Assembly: GCA_003225365.1 (NCBI GenBank)
Contig: QHZN01000116.1
Coordinates: 1-42,631 of the forward strand
Length of the DNA stretch: 42,631 nucleotides
Origin: Acidobacteriota bacterium
GTDB lineage: Bacteria; Acidobacteriota; Terriglobia; UBA7540
Reading direction: 5' to 3'
Within the stretch, counting starts at the first letter, position 1, and every line of letters starts with the position of its first letter. The notes beneath the pieces are model-generated. The model saw only the letters and a program-made list of their open reading frames with translations, was not told the origin of the DNA and did not search any database. Shown here one piece after another: positions 34,805-42,447 of this stretch. Both the position numbers and the translations under genes were made by a program.

Positions 34805-34810
34805 ATTATA
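34805..34810 (-). promoter_or_regulatory. Consensus -10 box implying a leaderless PIG-L transcript
   Basis: TATAAT reads on the minus strand with seven bases (CGGCCCC) before ATG 34797. Transcription would begin at or one base from the A of the start codon, so the mRNA would have almost no leader. No good -35 hexamer is seen 17 bases upstream. A GGGAG overlaps the upstream edge and is too far to act as a normal ribosome site. Confidence 0.4.
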
Positions 34811-34898
34811 CTCCCGCCCAGGCAGCCGAACACAGGTGGTTCATGCGAGCAAGATAGGTCCGATGATGTTGGTTGTTCGGCAATTGCTCGGGAGAAAT

Positions 34899-36047
34899 GT
34901 GAATATCACTGAGATCCGGTCCGCAGGCCTGCGCCATGGCACGCCCGAGGGTGGCTGGACCAACGAGATTCAGCCGGAGGATTGTGTCCATACTCTCATC
35001 GCCGTATTCACGGACGAGGGTATCACCGGGTGGGGGTCCGCGTCCACGAACGACGAGCTGGTGCGAGGGGCGCTTCACGTCTTGGAGCCGTTGTACACCG
35101 GCGAAAATCCGCTCGAACCGGAACGGGTCAGTGAGAAGTTGCATGCTCATACTTTCTGGATGGGACGCGGCGGCTCCATCACTCACACGATCAGCGGAAT
35201 TGATATCGCGATGTGGGACATCCTTGGCAAGGCCACCAGCCAGCCGGTTGGCCGGCTTCTGGGAGGGCGGTATCGCGACCGGGTGCGGCCTTATGCGTCC
35301 CTCCTGATGCGCGACAGCCGGGTCATGGCGGAGCATCTGGCTACGGTCCGATCTCAGGGATTTCGCGCCTTCAAGATTGGCTGGGGGCCTTTTGGGCGGC
35401 ATAGCAACGCCCGCGACGAGGAACTGGTTCGCGCGGCACGTAAGGCGGTCGGAGCGGAATCTCTTCTGATGGTCGATGCGGGCGCAAGCGACGCCCTTTG
35501 GCGGCAGGATTACAAGTGGGCGGCGCGGACCGCTCGCATGCTCGCGGATTACGCCGCGTATTGGTTCGAGGAGCCGCTTCCCCCCGATAATCTCCACGAC
35601 TACGTCCTGCTGCGCAACAGTTCACCTGTCCCGATCGCCGGCGGCGAGGTCTTGACTCGGAGACAATCTTTCACTCCATGGCTCGAGCTGAGGGCCTTCG
35701 ACATCGTGCAGCCCGACGCGACCAAGGTTGGGGGCATCAGCGAAGCGCGCCGGATCGCGTGGATGGCTGAGGAGCACGGTGTGCGGTTCATTCCGCACGG
35801 CTGGAACACGGCCTTGGGGCTTGCTTCGGATCTCCACTTGGCGTCCGCGAGCCGAAATACCGATATGGTCGAATACCTGACGGGATCTCCGTTTATCGAC
35901 GATCTGGTGGAAGCGCGTTGGAAACTGGATTCAGAGGGGATGCTACCTATCCCTGATGGCGCCGGATTGGGGATCTGTCTCAACATGGACGCCGTGGAGA
36001 AGCACACCGGCCAGCGCTTCGGATCGGCGGGACCGAGTGCCGGATAG
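34899..36047 (+). CDS. Enolase-superfamily dehydratase (mandelate racemase/muconate lactonizing type)
   Basis: About 382 aa from GTG 34899. The N-terminal cap domain starts NITEIRSAGLRHG and the barrel follows. The metal ligands are Asp193 (LLMVDAGAS), Glu224 (WFEEPLPPDN) and Glu250 (PIAGGEVLTR); the probable base is His300 (FIPHGWNTALG), with a Lys in FKIGWG. This is the mandelate-racemase subgroup pattern, which includes sugar-acid dehydratases. Which acid it acts on cannot be told. GGGAGA four bases before GTG 34899 and the family's normal N-terminus support this start; ATG 34863 is an alternative. The stop codon overlaps the GTG of the permease gene by one base (TAGTG), so the two are coupled. 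The permease may supply the substrate. Confidence 0.85.
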   Translation: MNITEIRSAGLRHGTPEGGWTNEIQPEDCVHTLIAVFTDEGITGWGSASTNDELVRGALHVLEPLYTGENPLEPERVSEKLHAHTFWMGRGGSITHTISGIDIAMWDILGKATSQPVGRLLGGRYRDRVRPYASLLMRDSRVMAEHLATVRSQGFRAFKIGWGPFGRHSNARDEELVRAARKAVGAESLLMVDAGASDALWRQDYKWAARTARMLADYAAYWFEEPLPPDNLHDYVLLRNSSPVPIAGGEVLTRRQSFTPWLELRAFDIVQPDATKVGGISEARRIAWMAEEHGVRFIPHGWNTALGLASDLHLASASRNTDMVEYLTGSPFIDDLVEARWKLDSEGMLPIPDGAGLGICLNMDAVEKHTGQRFGSAGPSAG

Positions 36048-37402
36048 TGGAGCGGACCATCGGACGCCAACACGATTTGCCGCGAAGATTGGGGATGCTG
36101 GATGCAACTGTAATCGTCATCGGTATTGTGATTGGATCCGGCATTTTTCTGCTTCCCAATTTGATCGCGAGAAACTTGCCGTCGCGTGCCTCCATCCTCG
36201 CAGCTTGGGTAATTTCCGGCTTGCTCTCCTTCTTTGGGGCGTTGGCCTATGCTGAGTTGGGGGCGATGATGCCTGCCACCGGCGGTCAATACGTGTATCT
36301 GCGCGAGGCTTATGGGCCGTTGTGCGCATTCGTCTGTGGTTGGACTTTCATGCTGGCGGTCTTGTCTGGCGGAAGCGCATGGCTGGCGGTCACGTTTGCG
36401 ATCTATGCCGGTTATTTCGTGCCGCTGACGCCCGCTATGAGCAAGGTGACGTCGATTGCGCTGATTGCGGCTCTTTCAGCGGTCAATTACGTGGGCGTCA
36501 GAGAGGGCGCCTGGGTCCAGCGCACCTTCACCTACCTGAAGATTGCGGCGCTGCTGGCTCTCATCGGGGCCGCGTTCTTAAGTCCACACTCCGCACCGGC
36601 GGCGGTGGTTCCCGCTAAGCCTCCGGTTTCTTTGGCGCATTTCGGTCTGGCCATGGCGGCTTGTCTGATGGCATACAACGGCTGGAGCTATGTCAGCTTT
36701 GTGGCAGGCGAGGTGAGGGATCCCCAAAGAAACCTGCCGCGCTCGTTGGCCATTGGCATGGCGGCAGTCGCAGTCCTGTATGTGCTTGCCAATGTAGCCT
36801 ACTTGAAAGTGATGAGCATTCCGGAGATCGCCTCGACCGAACGTGTCGGCGCGGATTTGGCAATGCGGACAATGGGCTCGATTGGGGGGATTTTTGTATC
36901 GCTGACCGTTCTGCTTTCGATTGTCGGCGCCGTGAACGGCTGCATTCTGACGGCGGCCCGTATCCCGTTCGCTCAAGCCCGGGATCGGCTGTTTTTCGCC
37001 AGATTCGGAGAAGTCCATCCCCGGTTTCAGACGCCCGCCTGCGCCATTCTGTGGGGGGGAATCTGGACTGCCGTCCTCGTCCTCACGGGCTCATACGAGA
37101 CGCTCTATTCTTATTCGATACTTGCGGCGTGGATCTTCTACACCATGAGCGTTGGGGCCGTGTTCGTCCTGCGCCGCAAGCTGCCGAATGCTGTTCGGCC
37201 TTACAGGATGTGGGGTTATCCTGCCACTTTGTTCCTCTTCATAGTGGCGTCCATCTGGTTTATGGTGAACGCGTATGTGACGCAACCGGGGCCCTCATTA
37301 ATGGCCTCTGCAATCGTTGCCACGGGAGTCCTTGCTTATTGGATCTGGCGAAGGCTGGAGCCTGCATGCGAGCCCCAGGAGGACGGTCGAGTGGACGTCT
37401 AA
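36047..37402 (+). CDS. APC-superfamily permease (amino-acid/organic-acid transporter)
   Basis: 451 aa with about twelve hydrophobic segments. TM1 carries the APC signature VIVIGIVIGSGIFLLPNLIA. TM2-TM3 include ISGLLSFFGALAYAELGAMM, then PATGGQYVYLREAYGPL, also typical of LAT/APC proteins. Further segments run to VATGVLAYWIWRRLEP. It should act in the inner membrane as a secondary transporter. Translation is coupled to the dehydratase gene through TAGTG at 36045-36049. No Shine-Dalgarno site is needed or seen. The pair probably imports and dehydrates one compound, though APC carriers more often move amino acids than sugar acids. Confidence 0.88.
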   Translation: MERTIGRQHDLPRRLGMLDATVIVIGIVIGSGIFLLPNLIARNLPSRASILAAWVISGLLSFFGALAYAELGAMMPATGGQYVYLREAYGPLCAFVCGWTFMLAVLSGGSAWLAVTFAIYAGYFVPLTPAMSKVTSIALIAALSAVNYVGVREGAWVQRTFTYLKIAALLALIGAAFLSPHSAPAAVVPAKPPVSLAHFGLAMAACLMAYNGWSYVSFVAGEVRDPQRNLPRSLAIGMAAVAVLYVLANVAYLKVMSIPEIASTERVGADLAMRTMGSIGGIFVSLTVLLSIVGAVNGCILTAARIPFAQARDRLFFARFGEVHPRFQTPACAILWGGIWTAVLVLTGSYETLYSYSILAAWIFYTMSVGAVFVLRRKLPNAVRPYRMWGYPATLFLFIVASIWFMVNAYVTQPGPSLMASAIVATGVLAYWIWRRLEPACEPQEDGRVDV

Positions 37403-37755
37403 AGCGCGACCCTTCCTTGTGCAAGTCATCAGCCGGAGGGTGAGAAATGTAAAAGCTTGAGAAAGATTCTTCGCTTATACATCCAGTAGCACATGCACCT
37501 ACCCCTACCAAAGATCTCGACCACATTGAAAGCATTGATGTTCCCGAAAGGGATTGGTATGGCTTCGACCCTATATTCGCTTCTCGACTTTCCGCGCTCT
37601 TTAGCTTCCGGTCTTGGTTCCGAACCCGGGCAGCGCGTAAATGTTTTCAAGACCCGTTCCCTTAATTCCAGGTATCACGATGCAGGGATGGTTTGGATTG
37701 GGCACAGAAGCCTCCAAAAATCGAACGGCACTGCCTTCCGGCGCTGAGTCACCAC
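37403..37755. other. Intergenic stretch between permease gene and right-hand cluster
   Basis: 353 bp between two convergent genes. No supported gene is present. A 70-codon stretch without stops (37453-37665, plus strand, read as ...LDHIESIDVPERDWYGFDPI...) looks protein-like but has no start codon, so it may be a gene remnant. No terminator with a T run was recognised. The base composition is less GC-rich here, and the region may mark the edge of the cassette to the right. Confidence 0.35.
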
Positions 37756-39936
37756 CTACTTCGTCACGTTTAGTTCTAATTTTTGCGTGGCTGTCTTCGA
37801 GTCTTTGTCAGTAACCTGCACGGAAACAGAGAATGTCCCGTCAGTCATGGGTACGCCTGTAATGGCGCCACTCGCATCCATCTTTAGCCCTTGAGGAAGT
37901 TGACCTGCGGTAATCGACCACGTGTAGGGTGGCGTGCCCCCCGAAGCGTCGAGTTTAACCTGCCCGTAGTCCTGCATGGTCTTCCCGTCTTTCAGCGTCG
38001 CGGTGATAATCTTCAGCGACCCCGGACCGGTTGAGGTTGCCTGTGCCTTCTGTGCAGCCACCCGATCTTCGAGCTGGCCGATCACGGTGTCAAACAACCG
38101 CTCCGAAAAGCCAAAGGCCACGGCGATGCCGAGAGAGAGCGGCGCGCAAGGTTTGCACCAATCGACCTTCAAAGCATTCCCGACTATCCCAAAGTCTTTG
38201 AGAATTGAGATTAGGAGCACGCCAGCCCATCCGTTCAGCGCGCCTATCACCGGGCTGAGAAATAGGGTCATCCAGGCCGCGCCGTAGTCAGTGGGAAACT
38301 CGGCACGTTTCAGTTCGCGACTAAGCCGGCTGAGCAGTCCTCCAACCCCGCCCACCAGGAACAGGACACCATTTTGAAACAGGCCGGCCAGCGGGACCAT
38401 CAGAAGGAGCGCGCACCCCGTCAGCCAAAGCCCCTTATTCTGCCAGCTCGCGTAAATTGACAGTTCAGTGTCCGTGCTGTCATAGACCACGTGCAGAGCT
38501 TCCTGCAACACAGCTCTCCCTCTCTCCACCGGAGGTTTATCTGCAGATAAAGCGTCGCTGAGTCCCTGCGACCACCCTGCCCGGAGGCCAAGGAAATCGT
38601 TCAGCGCCTTCAAGAATGCCGTCCAGTCATTCGCGGCCGTTGCCGCGTTTGCCGCTAACACCTGGTCGGCGGCGCCCGCCAGTAGCTGAATCTGGGGCGC
38701 GAGAGCTGCCCTGAAGTGGTCAAGCGCTGTCCGGCGGGGGTCGGGAGGAGGGGGCATTGCAGCGAGGCATTGATCGATGGCGTAGAGAAGGTCGTTAGCC
38801 TTGAGTTCCAAGGAATTCACAACATCGGTCGGCAGCGTACTGGATGGATCACCGGCCAGAGGCGGCGAACCGGGCGCGTCGCTAGCGCGTTTTGCTAGCG
38901 AATATTGCGAAGTGAGGAAGTCTAGAGCCTGGTAAATCGCGTACGTGCTAGCATCCGCAGTCGGGGACCACTGCCCGAGGACGGTCTGAACCGTGTCAGC
39001 AAGCGCGTTGGCAACGGGGGTGTTAAGTTTGCGCAAGTTTGCTTGGCAGCTTTCGAGCCGGGCCCGGACTTGCTCGGGGGGAAGCAGGCTGGCGAGTTGC
39101 TCCTCGGCGTCATGCACGTAACCCCAGCCCGACATTTCGTTGCCGCGCGACCAAAAAATCCAATCAAACGGGTTTGCGCGCTTATGGAGAATGGCTTGGG
39201 CGCTTTCAAGCAGGCTGGTGATCGCCTTCTTCCGCTCACCCGAAGGGCCGCCGTCGGGCATCACTTCGACTCTGGACTCTACGGCAGCGATCTGTGCTTC
39301 AAGGAGTTTCTGGGTTGGATGGGCGATCATGTTCCATCGAACCAGCACAATCCCCGCGAAAAAGAGGGAGACGAGAACGAACGGCCGGAGGGACTCAAAG
39401 AATATGTCCCGCCAGGGCCGGGGCTTCTTGCACAAGCCACAGTCCCCAGGCGTCAAGCCTTTGCCTTTGAGTGCGATCCTAGCAAGCATTTTACCGTCAA
39501 TGCCTGTAACCATAACCGTTCCACTTATATCGCCTGAGTGGATAGGCCTGAAGGCGATGCTGATTAGGCAGCCGTCCGTCCCCACGATTGCACCGCAGCC
39601 ATTGCCTTGTACGATGAAATCATCGCTGACGACCAGTGGCGCAATCCCGACGGGCGTCGTGGATTTGGCCTTGAGCGTTACTTTTTTAGCGTCACTAATC
39701 GTATTGAGGTCTTGCTCTCCGAAATCCGGAAGCGAGGTTGGCTCCGCCGCCAACCCATTCGAGTCGCTGGGTGAGAGTTTAGCAGGTTCGACTTGAGGAG
39801 CCGTGCCACTTACCTGCGCTGGCGGGTTCTGCATTTGGGCCGGCGTTCCATGAGCGCGGGCTTCGGCAGCTAGAAAGAGGCACAACAACGTAGCCAATAT
39901 GGTAGTGAACTGAGCCATGGATCCGTGTTCTTTCAT
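37756..39936 (-). CDS. Exported membrane-anchored protein with Ig-like domain at each end
   Basis: 726 aa of unknown function. GGAGGT five bases before ATG 39936 fixes the start. A signal peptide ends about residue 28 (LLCLFLAAEARA). Residues about 70-160 look like an ASH/choice-of-anchor-type beta-sandwich (SISFRPIHSGDISGTV-like pattern, ending RIALKGKGLTPG). A transmembrane segment (about 185-205, FVLVSLFFAGIVLVRW) follows, then a long helical region to 500. Two more hydrophobic stretches come next (about 505-600, including LLLMVPLAGLFQNGVLFLVGG). The last 85 residues are a putative Ig (He_PIG-like) domain: GGTPPYTWSITAGQLPQGLK ... SGAITGVPMTDGTFSVSVQV. The architecture suggests an envelope-spanning scaffold. 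It lies 188 bp from the GH25 gene on the same strand, with a GAGTA/TACTC hairpin (39983-39997) in between. Confidence 0.65.
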   Translation of the reverse strand: MKEHGSMAQFTTILATLLCLFLAAEARAHGTPAQMQNPPAQVSGTAPQVEPAKLSPSDSNGLAAEPTSLPDFGEQDLNTISDAKKVTLKAKSTTPVGIAPLVVSDDFIVQGNGCGAIVGTDGCLISIAFRPIHSGDISGTVMVTGIDGKMLARIALKGKGLTPGDCGLCKKPRPWRDIFFESLRPFVLVSLFFAGIVLVRWNMIAHPTQKLLEAQIAAVESRVEVMPDGGPSGERKKAITSLLESAQAILHKRANPFDWIFWSRGNEMSGWGYVHDAEEQLASLLPPEQVRARLESCQANLRKLNTPVANALADTVQTVLGQWSPTADASTYAIYQALDFLTSQYSLAKRASDAPGSPPLAGDPSSTLPTDVVNSLELKANDLLYAIDQCLAAMPPPPDPRRTALDHFRAALAPQIQLLAGAADQVLAANAATAANDWTAFLKALNDFLGLRAGWSQGLSDALSADKPPVERGRAVLQEALHVVYDSTDTELSIYASWQNKGLWLTGCALLLMVPLAGLFQNGVLFLVGGVGGLLSRLSRELKRAEFPTDYGAAWMTLFLSPVIGALNGWAGVLLISILKDFGIVGNALKVDWCKPCAPLSLGIAVAFGFSERLFDTVIGQLEDRVAAQKAQATSTGPGSLKIITATLKDGKTMQDYGQVKLDASGGTPPYTWSITAGQLPQGLKMDASGAITGVPMTDGTFSVSVQVTDKDSKTATQKLELNVTK

Positions 39937-40124
39937 GCCAACCTCCAGAGGCTGGATCTTTTGCGCCAGACGACCCGATTATGAGTAATTGATACTCGCC
40001 CTTACTTTGAGCCCGCGAAAGCTGGCCGAACCGCTGGATCTTTATTGCCAACCACATGTCCACTTTCGCTAGGCGATCGGCGAAATGCCCACGGTCAGAA
40101 AGGCGGCGGCAAAGGGCGCCCGCT

Positions 40125-40772
40125 CTATCCCGCCAATGGAGTTGCGGTCGGCGCTCCCCATAACTTATTCAGAGCATCCATATCCCCGTTAAACTTGTCG
40201 CGGTCGCAGCGCCCAATGCCTGGAACCTCGTAGGGCGGCGAACCGAGACCTCCGTCGGTGTATTGCCACATCGTCCACGTCGCCCAGTTGACGGGCACGA
40301 CGGGTGTTGGACCATACTGCGCGAGCCAAAACCAACAGTTGGCCAAAACCGGATCGGAGGTCGTTCCAAGCGCCTGTTTAATGTCATGCCCGGAGTAGAA
40401 TCCCGGAAACCTTCCAAGGGTTTCGTTGATGTGCGTCACGAACGCACGAGCTTCTTCCAAGGTCATGGTGGGTCCTTGACGGTTCGACTCAAAATCGAGA
40501 ACTAACAGATCCTGCGGCCCTGGCTGTACCACTTGGAGAAAATGGTCTGCCTGTTCTACTCCGTCGGCGCCCACGCCAAAGTGATACGCGCCCCACAGGA
40601 GCCCGGCGTCTTGGGCCTTGGCCCTGTTCGCCTCGTACATGGGGTCTGTGTACCCCGTCCCCTGCGTCGCCTTTTGGATTACTCCAACAATGCCGGCAGC
40701 CTGGGCTTGGGCTAAGTCCACGTTTCCATTGTGATGCGATAGGTCAACGATTACGTTGATAAGGTCCGGCAT
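40125..40772 (-). CDS. GH25-type lysozyme (N-acetylmuramidase)
   Basis: 215 aa, one GH25 domain and nothing else. The family is shown by VIVDLSHHNG at the N-terminus, GVIQKATQGTGYTDPMY, GLLWGAYHFGVG, LLVLDFESNRQ (catalytic Asp/Glu strand), GFYSGHDIKQ and CWFWLAQYGPTP with WTMWQYTDGG. The enzyme should cut peptidoglycan between MurNAc and GlcNAc. No signal peptide is present, so it would need lysis, a holin or a dedicated secretion route to reach the wall. ATG 40772 is preferred to the longer frame because GGAGG precedes it and it opens directly into the domain. It lies 49 bp downstream of the barrel-like gene. GH25 enzymes of this size often come from phage or toxin cassettes. Confidence 0.85.
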   Translation of the reverse strand: MPDLINVIVDLSHHNGNVDLAQAQAAGIVGVIQKATQGTGYTDPMYEANRAKAQDAGLLWGAYHFGVGADGVEQADHFLQVVQPGPQDLLVLDFESNRQGPTMTLEEARAFVTHINETLGRFPGFYSGHDIKQALGTTSDPVLANCWFWLAQYGPTPVVPVNWATWTMWQYTDGGLGSPPYEVPGIGRCDRDKFNGDMDALNKLWGAPTATPLAG

Positions 40773-40821
40773 CCTGGCAACCTCCGCTTGTACGTCACTA
40801 ACCTCTTCGCCCAAGAGTGCC

Positions 40822-41817
40822 CTAGGGCCGAAAGAGCTGGGCAAGACGCCCAAGGTCGACGTTCAACCCCATGCGAACCTCTGAACGGGTTTGGTCAATC
40901 AAATCTTGCCGATTTGCCCACCTATAGACAATTGGGAAGTCGACTCCCGTCTGAATAGGTATTGTTAGCGAGGCCTGAAACGAATATTGGGGTCTTGTCT
41001 TGGTAAGCCATTTTGCCTCGCCTGAAAACGACAACCAGATGGGGCCTTTACCGAAGGGGTCACCGCTATCACTGGTCAAGCGTCCTTTGAATTCAGTTGC
41101 GAGCCTGCCTCCGATGGAACTCTTTGCTAGCTTCCTATCGATGTAATCGGCGCTTCCGTTCACCGTCCACGTGATGCTGTCGGTAATTCCATTGTCGTAG
41201 ATGAGCTCCGCCCGATGATTGTCATTGCCGTTTGCGACTCGCTTGATCACCTGGTACGAGAGGGCGAACTGTCGGCCGCCGTGTATGTTGTCGTACGCCC
41301 TGTTAACGGTTTCCTGGTAGTTCAGAGAAGGTGCAAGACCGACCCGGACGAGGTCATCAATCTGATCGAGCACAGCCTTCGAAAACTGGATCGTCGACAC
41401 CTTCCCTTGGTACTTCGCAACGAACTCCCCGAAAGCGGAAATCTTGTCACTCGGAATATCCAAGACATCTTGCCGAATATTGCGGCATACGCCATCGGGT
41501 GCGCACGATAGAAAAATAAGTTGTTGGACTTTCTGCAAGAGCCCGGGAAAGGAGTTGGCTTCATTCCGCAACGCGTCCCGGACGTCCTGTATAGCCTTCT
41601 TGCCCGTTTTGGAGTACAGGTCTCGTTGGTTGATAGGCGTCCATTTGAAGCCAAGTACAGTGCCCGGCTTATCCGTGTTGTCGGTAGGTTTGTCTGAGAC
41701 TACCGTGCCGACAGTTATCGACATGTTCCGAGCGCCGGTGTGTTTCGCGTAAAAGTCGGGGTTGGTGAGGCTTTCCTTACTCAGAGCAGCTAGCAGACTA
41801 TAGACTGATGCCGTCAC
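40822..41817 (-). CDS. Unrecognised protein, probably a secreted or outer-membrane beta-rich protein
   Basis: 331 aa as read from GTG 41817. The C-terminal half alternates polar and hydrophobic residues in strand-like runs (GRQFALSYQVIKRVA, AELIYDNGITDSITWTVNG, GPIWLSFSGEAKWLT, QYSFQASLTIPIQTGVDFPI), as in outer-membrane barrels, and ends ...RLAQLFRP. The first part carries two cysteines (SCAPDGVC). No known family was recognised. It has no signal peptide of its own. One lies directly upstream in a different frame (41814-41960), overlapping by GTGA. The true protein may therefore start at 41960 with a frameshift near 41820-41850; the in-frame extension before GTG (THATGPGT) looks natural. It is followed by the GH25 gene. 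Confidence 0.55.
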   Translation of the reverse strand: MTASVYSLLAALSKESLTNPDFYAKHTGARNMSITVGTVVSDKPTDNTDKPGTVLGFKWTPINQRDLYSKTGKKAIQDVRDALRNEANSFPGLLQKVQQLIFLSCAPDGVCRNIRQDVLDIPSDKISAFGEFVAKYQGKVSTIQFSKAVLDQIDDLVRVGLAPSLNYQETVNRAYDNIHGGRQFALSYQVIKRVANGNDNHRAELIYDNGITDSITWTVNGSADYIDRKLAKSSIGGRLATEFKGRLTSDSGDPFGKGPIWLSFSGEAKWLTKTRPQYSFQASLTIPIQTGVDFPIVYRWANRQDLIDQTRSEVRMGLNVDLGRLAQLFRP

Positions 41818-41960
41818 AGTCCCAGGACCGGTCGCGTGCGTCCAACGGCGCGATCAACCGCGGCGGGAGTTCTTGCTGTCAGCCACTCGTCCCAGGTTTG
41901 CGCCCTGAGCGGACCTGACAACGCAACTACGCAGATTATTGCAAAGCACAAGCGTTTCAT
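41814..41960 (-). CDS. Signal-peptide ORF overlapping the beta-rich protein gene
   Basis: 48 aa: KRLCFAIICVVALSGPLRAQ is a clean signal peptide with cleavage after RAQ or nearby, followed by TWDEWLTARTPAAVDRAV and a quick stop. Its ATG overlaps the stop of the 130-aa gene by ATGA, so it is surely translated in register with that operon. Its stop overlaps the next frame's GTG by GTGA. Either it is a tiny secreted protein coupled on both sides, or it is the true N-terminus of the 331-aa protein cut off by a single-base frameshift. I favour the latter. Confidence 0.5.
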   Translation of the reverse strand: MKRLCFAIICVVALSGPLRAQTWDEWLTARTPAAVDRAVGRTRPVLGL

Positions 41961-42349
41961 GGAATCACCACCAGGAATGATTCTGGGGCCGCCGAGTCGG
42001 TGGACGCCCCAGTATATTGGATCTCCAAAACTGTTTGTATAACGGTCCCGACCTTGTCACACAGCTCCACTTTGTATGTGTACTGTGCGTTGGAAAAAAA
42101 GGATAGTAGAAGGCTAAGAGTTTCAAGTTGCTGGATGTCCGATGGGTTCCTTAAATGATCCCATTCGTAGAGTGTCGTTGGGGGACCGAAATCTGCCGCT
42201 TCGTAGATTGTGCCTTTCGCGCTGCTGCTGAATGCAAATATTGGCACAGGACCAATCGCGTTCACCGAGAAGTGCAAAAACTGTCCAGTTGTATGAGATA
42301 TAGCCAATGAAGCAGGATTGTCAGTAATTGGTGTACGTGTGACTGCCAT
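41957..42349 (-). CDS. Hypothetical 130-aa protein
   Basis: No family was recognised. The sequence is beta-rich and lacks a signal peptide or membrane segment (AVTRTPITDNPASLAISHTT ... FSVNAIGPVPIFAFSSSAKG ... YTYKVELCDKVGTVIQTVLE). ATG 42349 is chosen for the excellent AAAGGAGGA upstream; the frame reaches back to 42424 without support. The stop shares bases with the ATG at 41960. It sits between the probable peptidoglycan hydrolase end (98 bp upstream) and the beta-rich secreted protein, so it belongs to the same transcription unit. Confidence 0.65.
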   Translation of the reverse strand: MAVTRTPITDNPASLAISHTTGQFLHFSVNAIGPVPIFAFSSSAKGTIYEAADFGPPTTLYEWDHLRNPSDIQQLETLSLLLSFFSNAQYTYKVELCDKVGTVIQTVLEIQYTGASTDSAAPESFLVVIP

Positions 42350-42447
42350 TTCATTCCTCCTTTGAATTCGTCTTTGGATCTCGCAATGCGCCGACAATGA
42401 ATTCTGACCAGTGCAAGTCTGCAATCCGATCCTTAGAACGCCCGCCC

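Noticed and set aside
41814-41860. Programmed ribosomal frameshift joining the signal peptide to the 331-aa protein
   Set aside because: No slippery heptamer or strong downstream structure is seen; an ordinary frameshift or overlapping genes is simpler.
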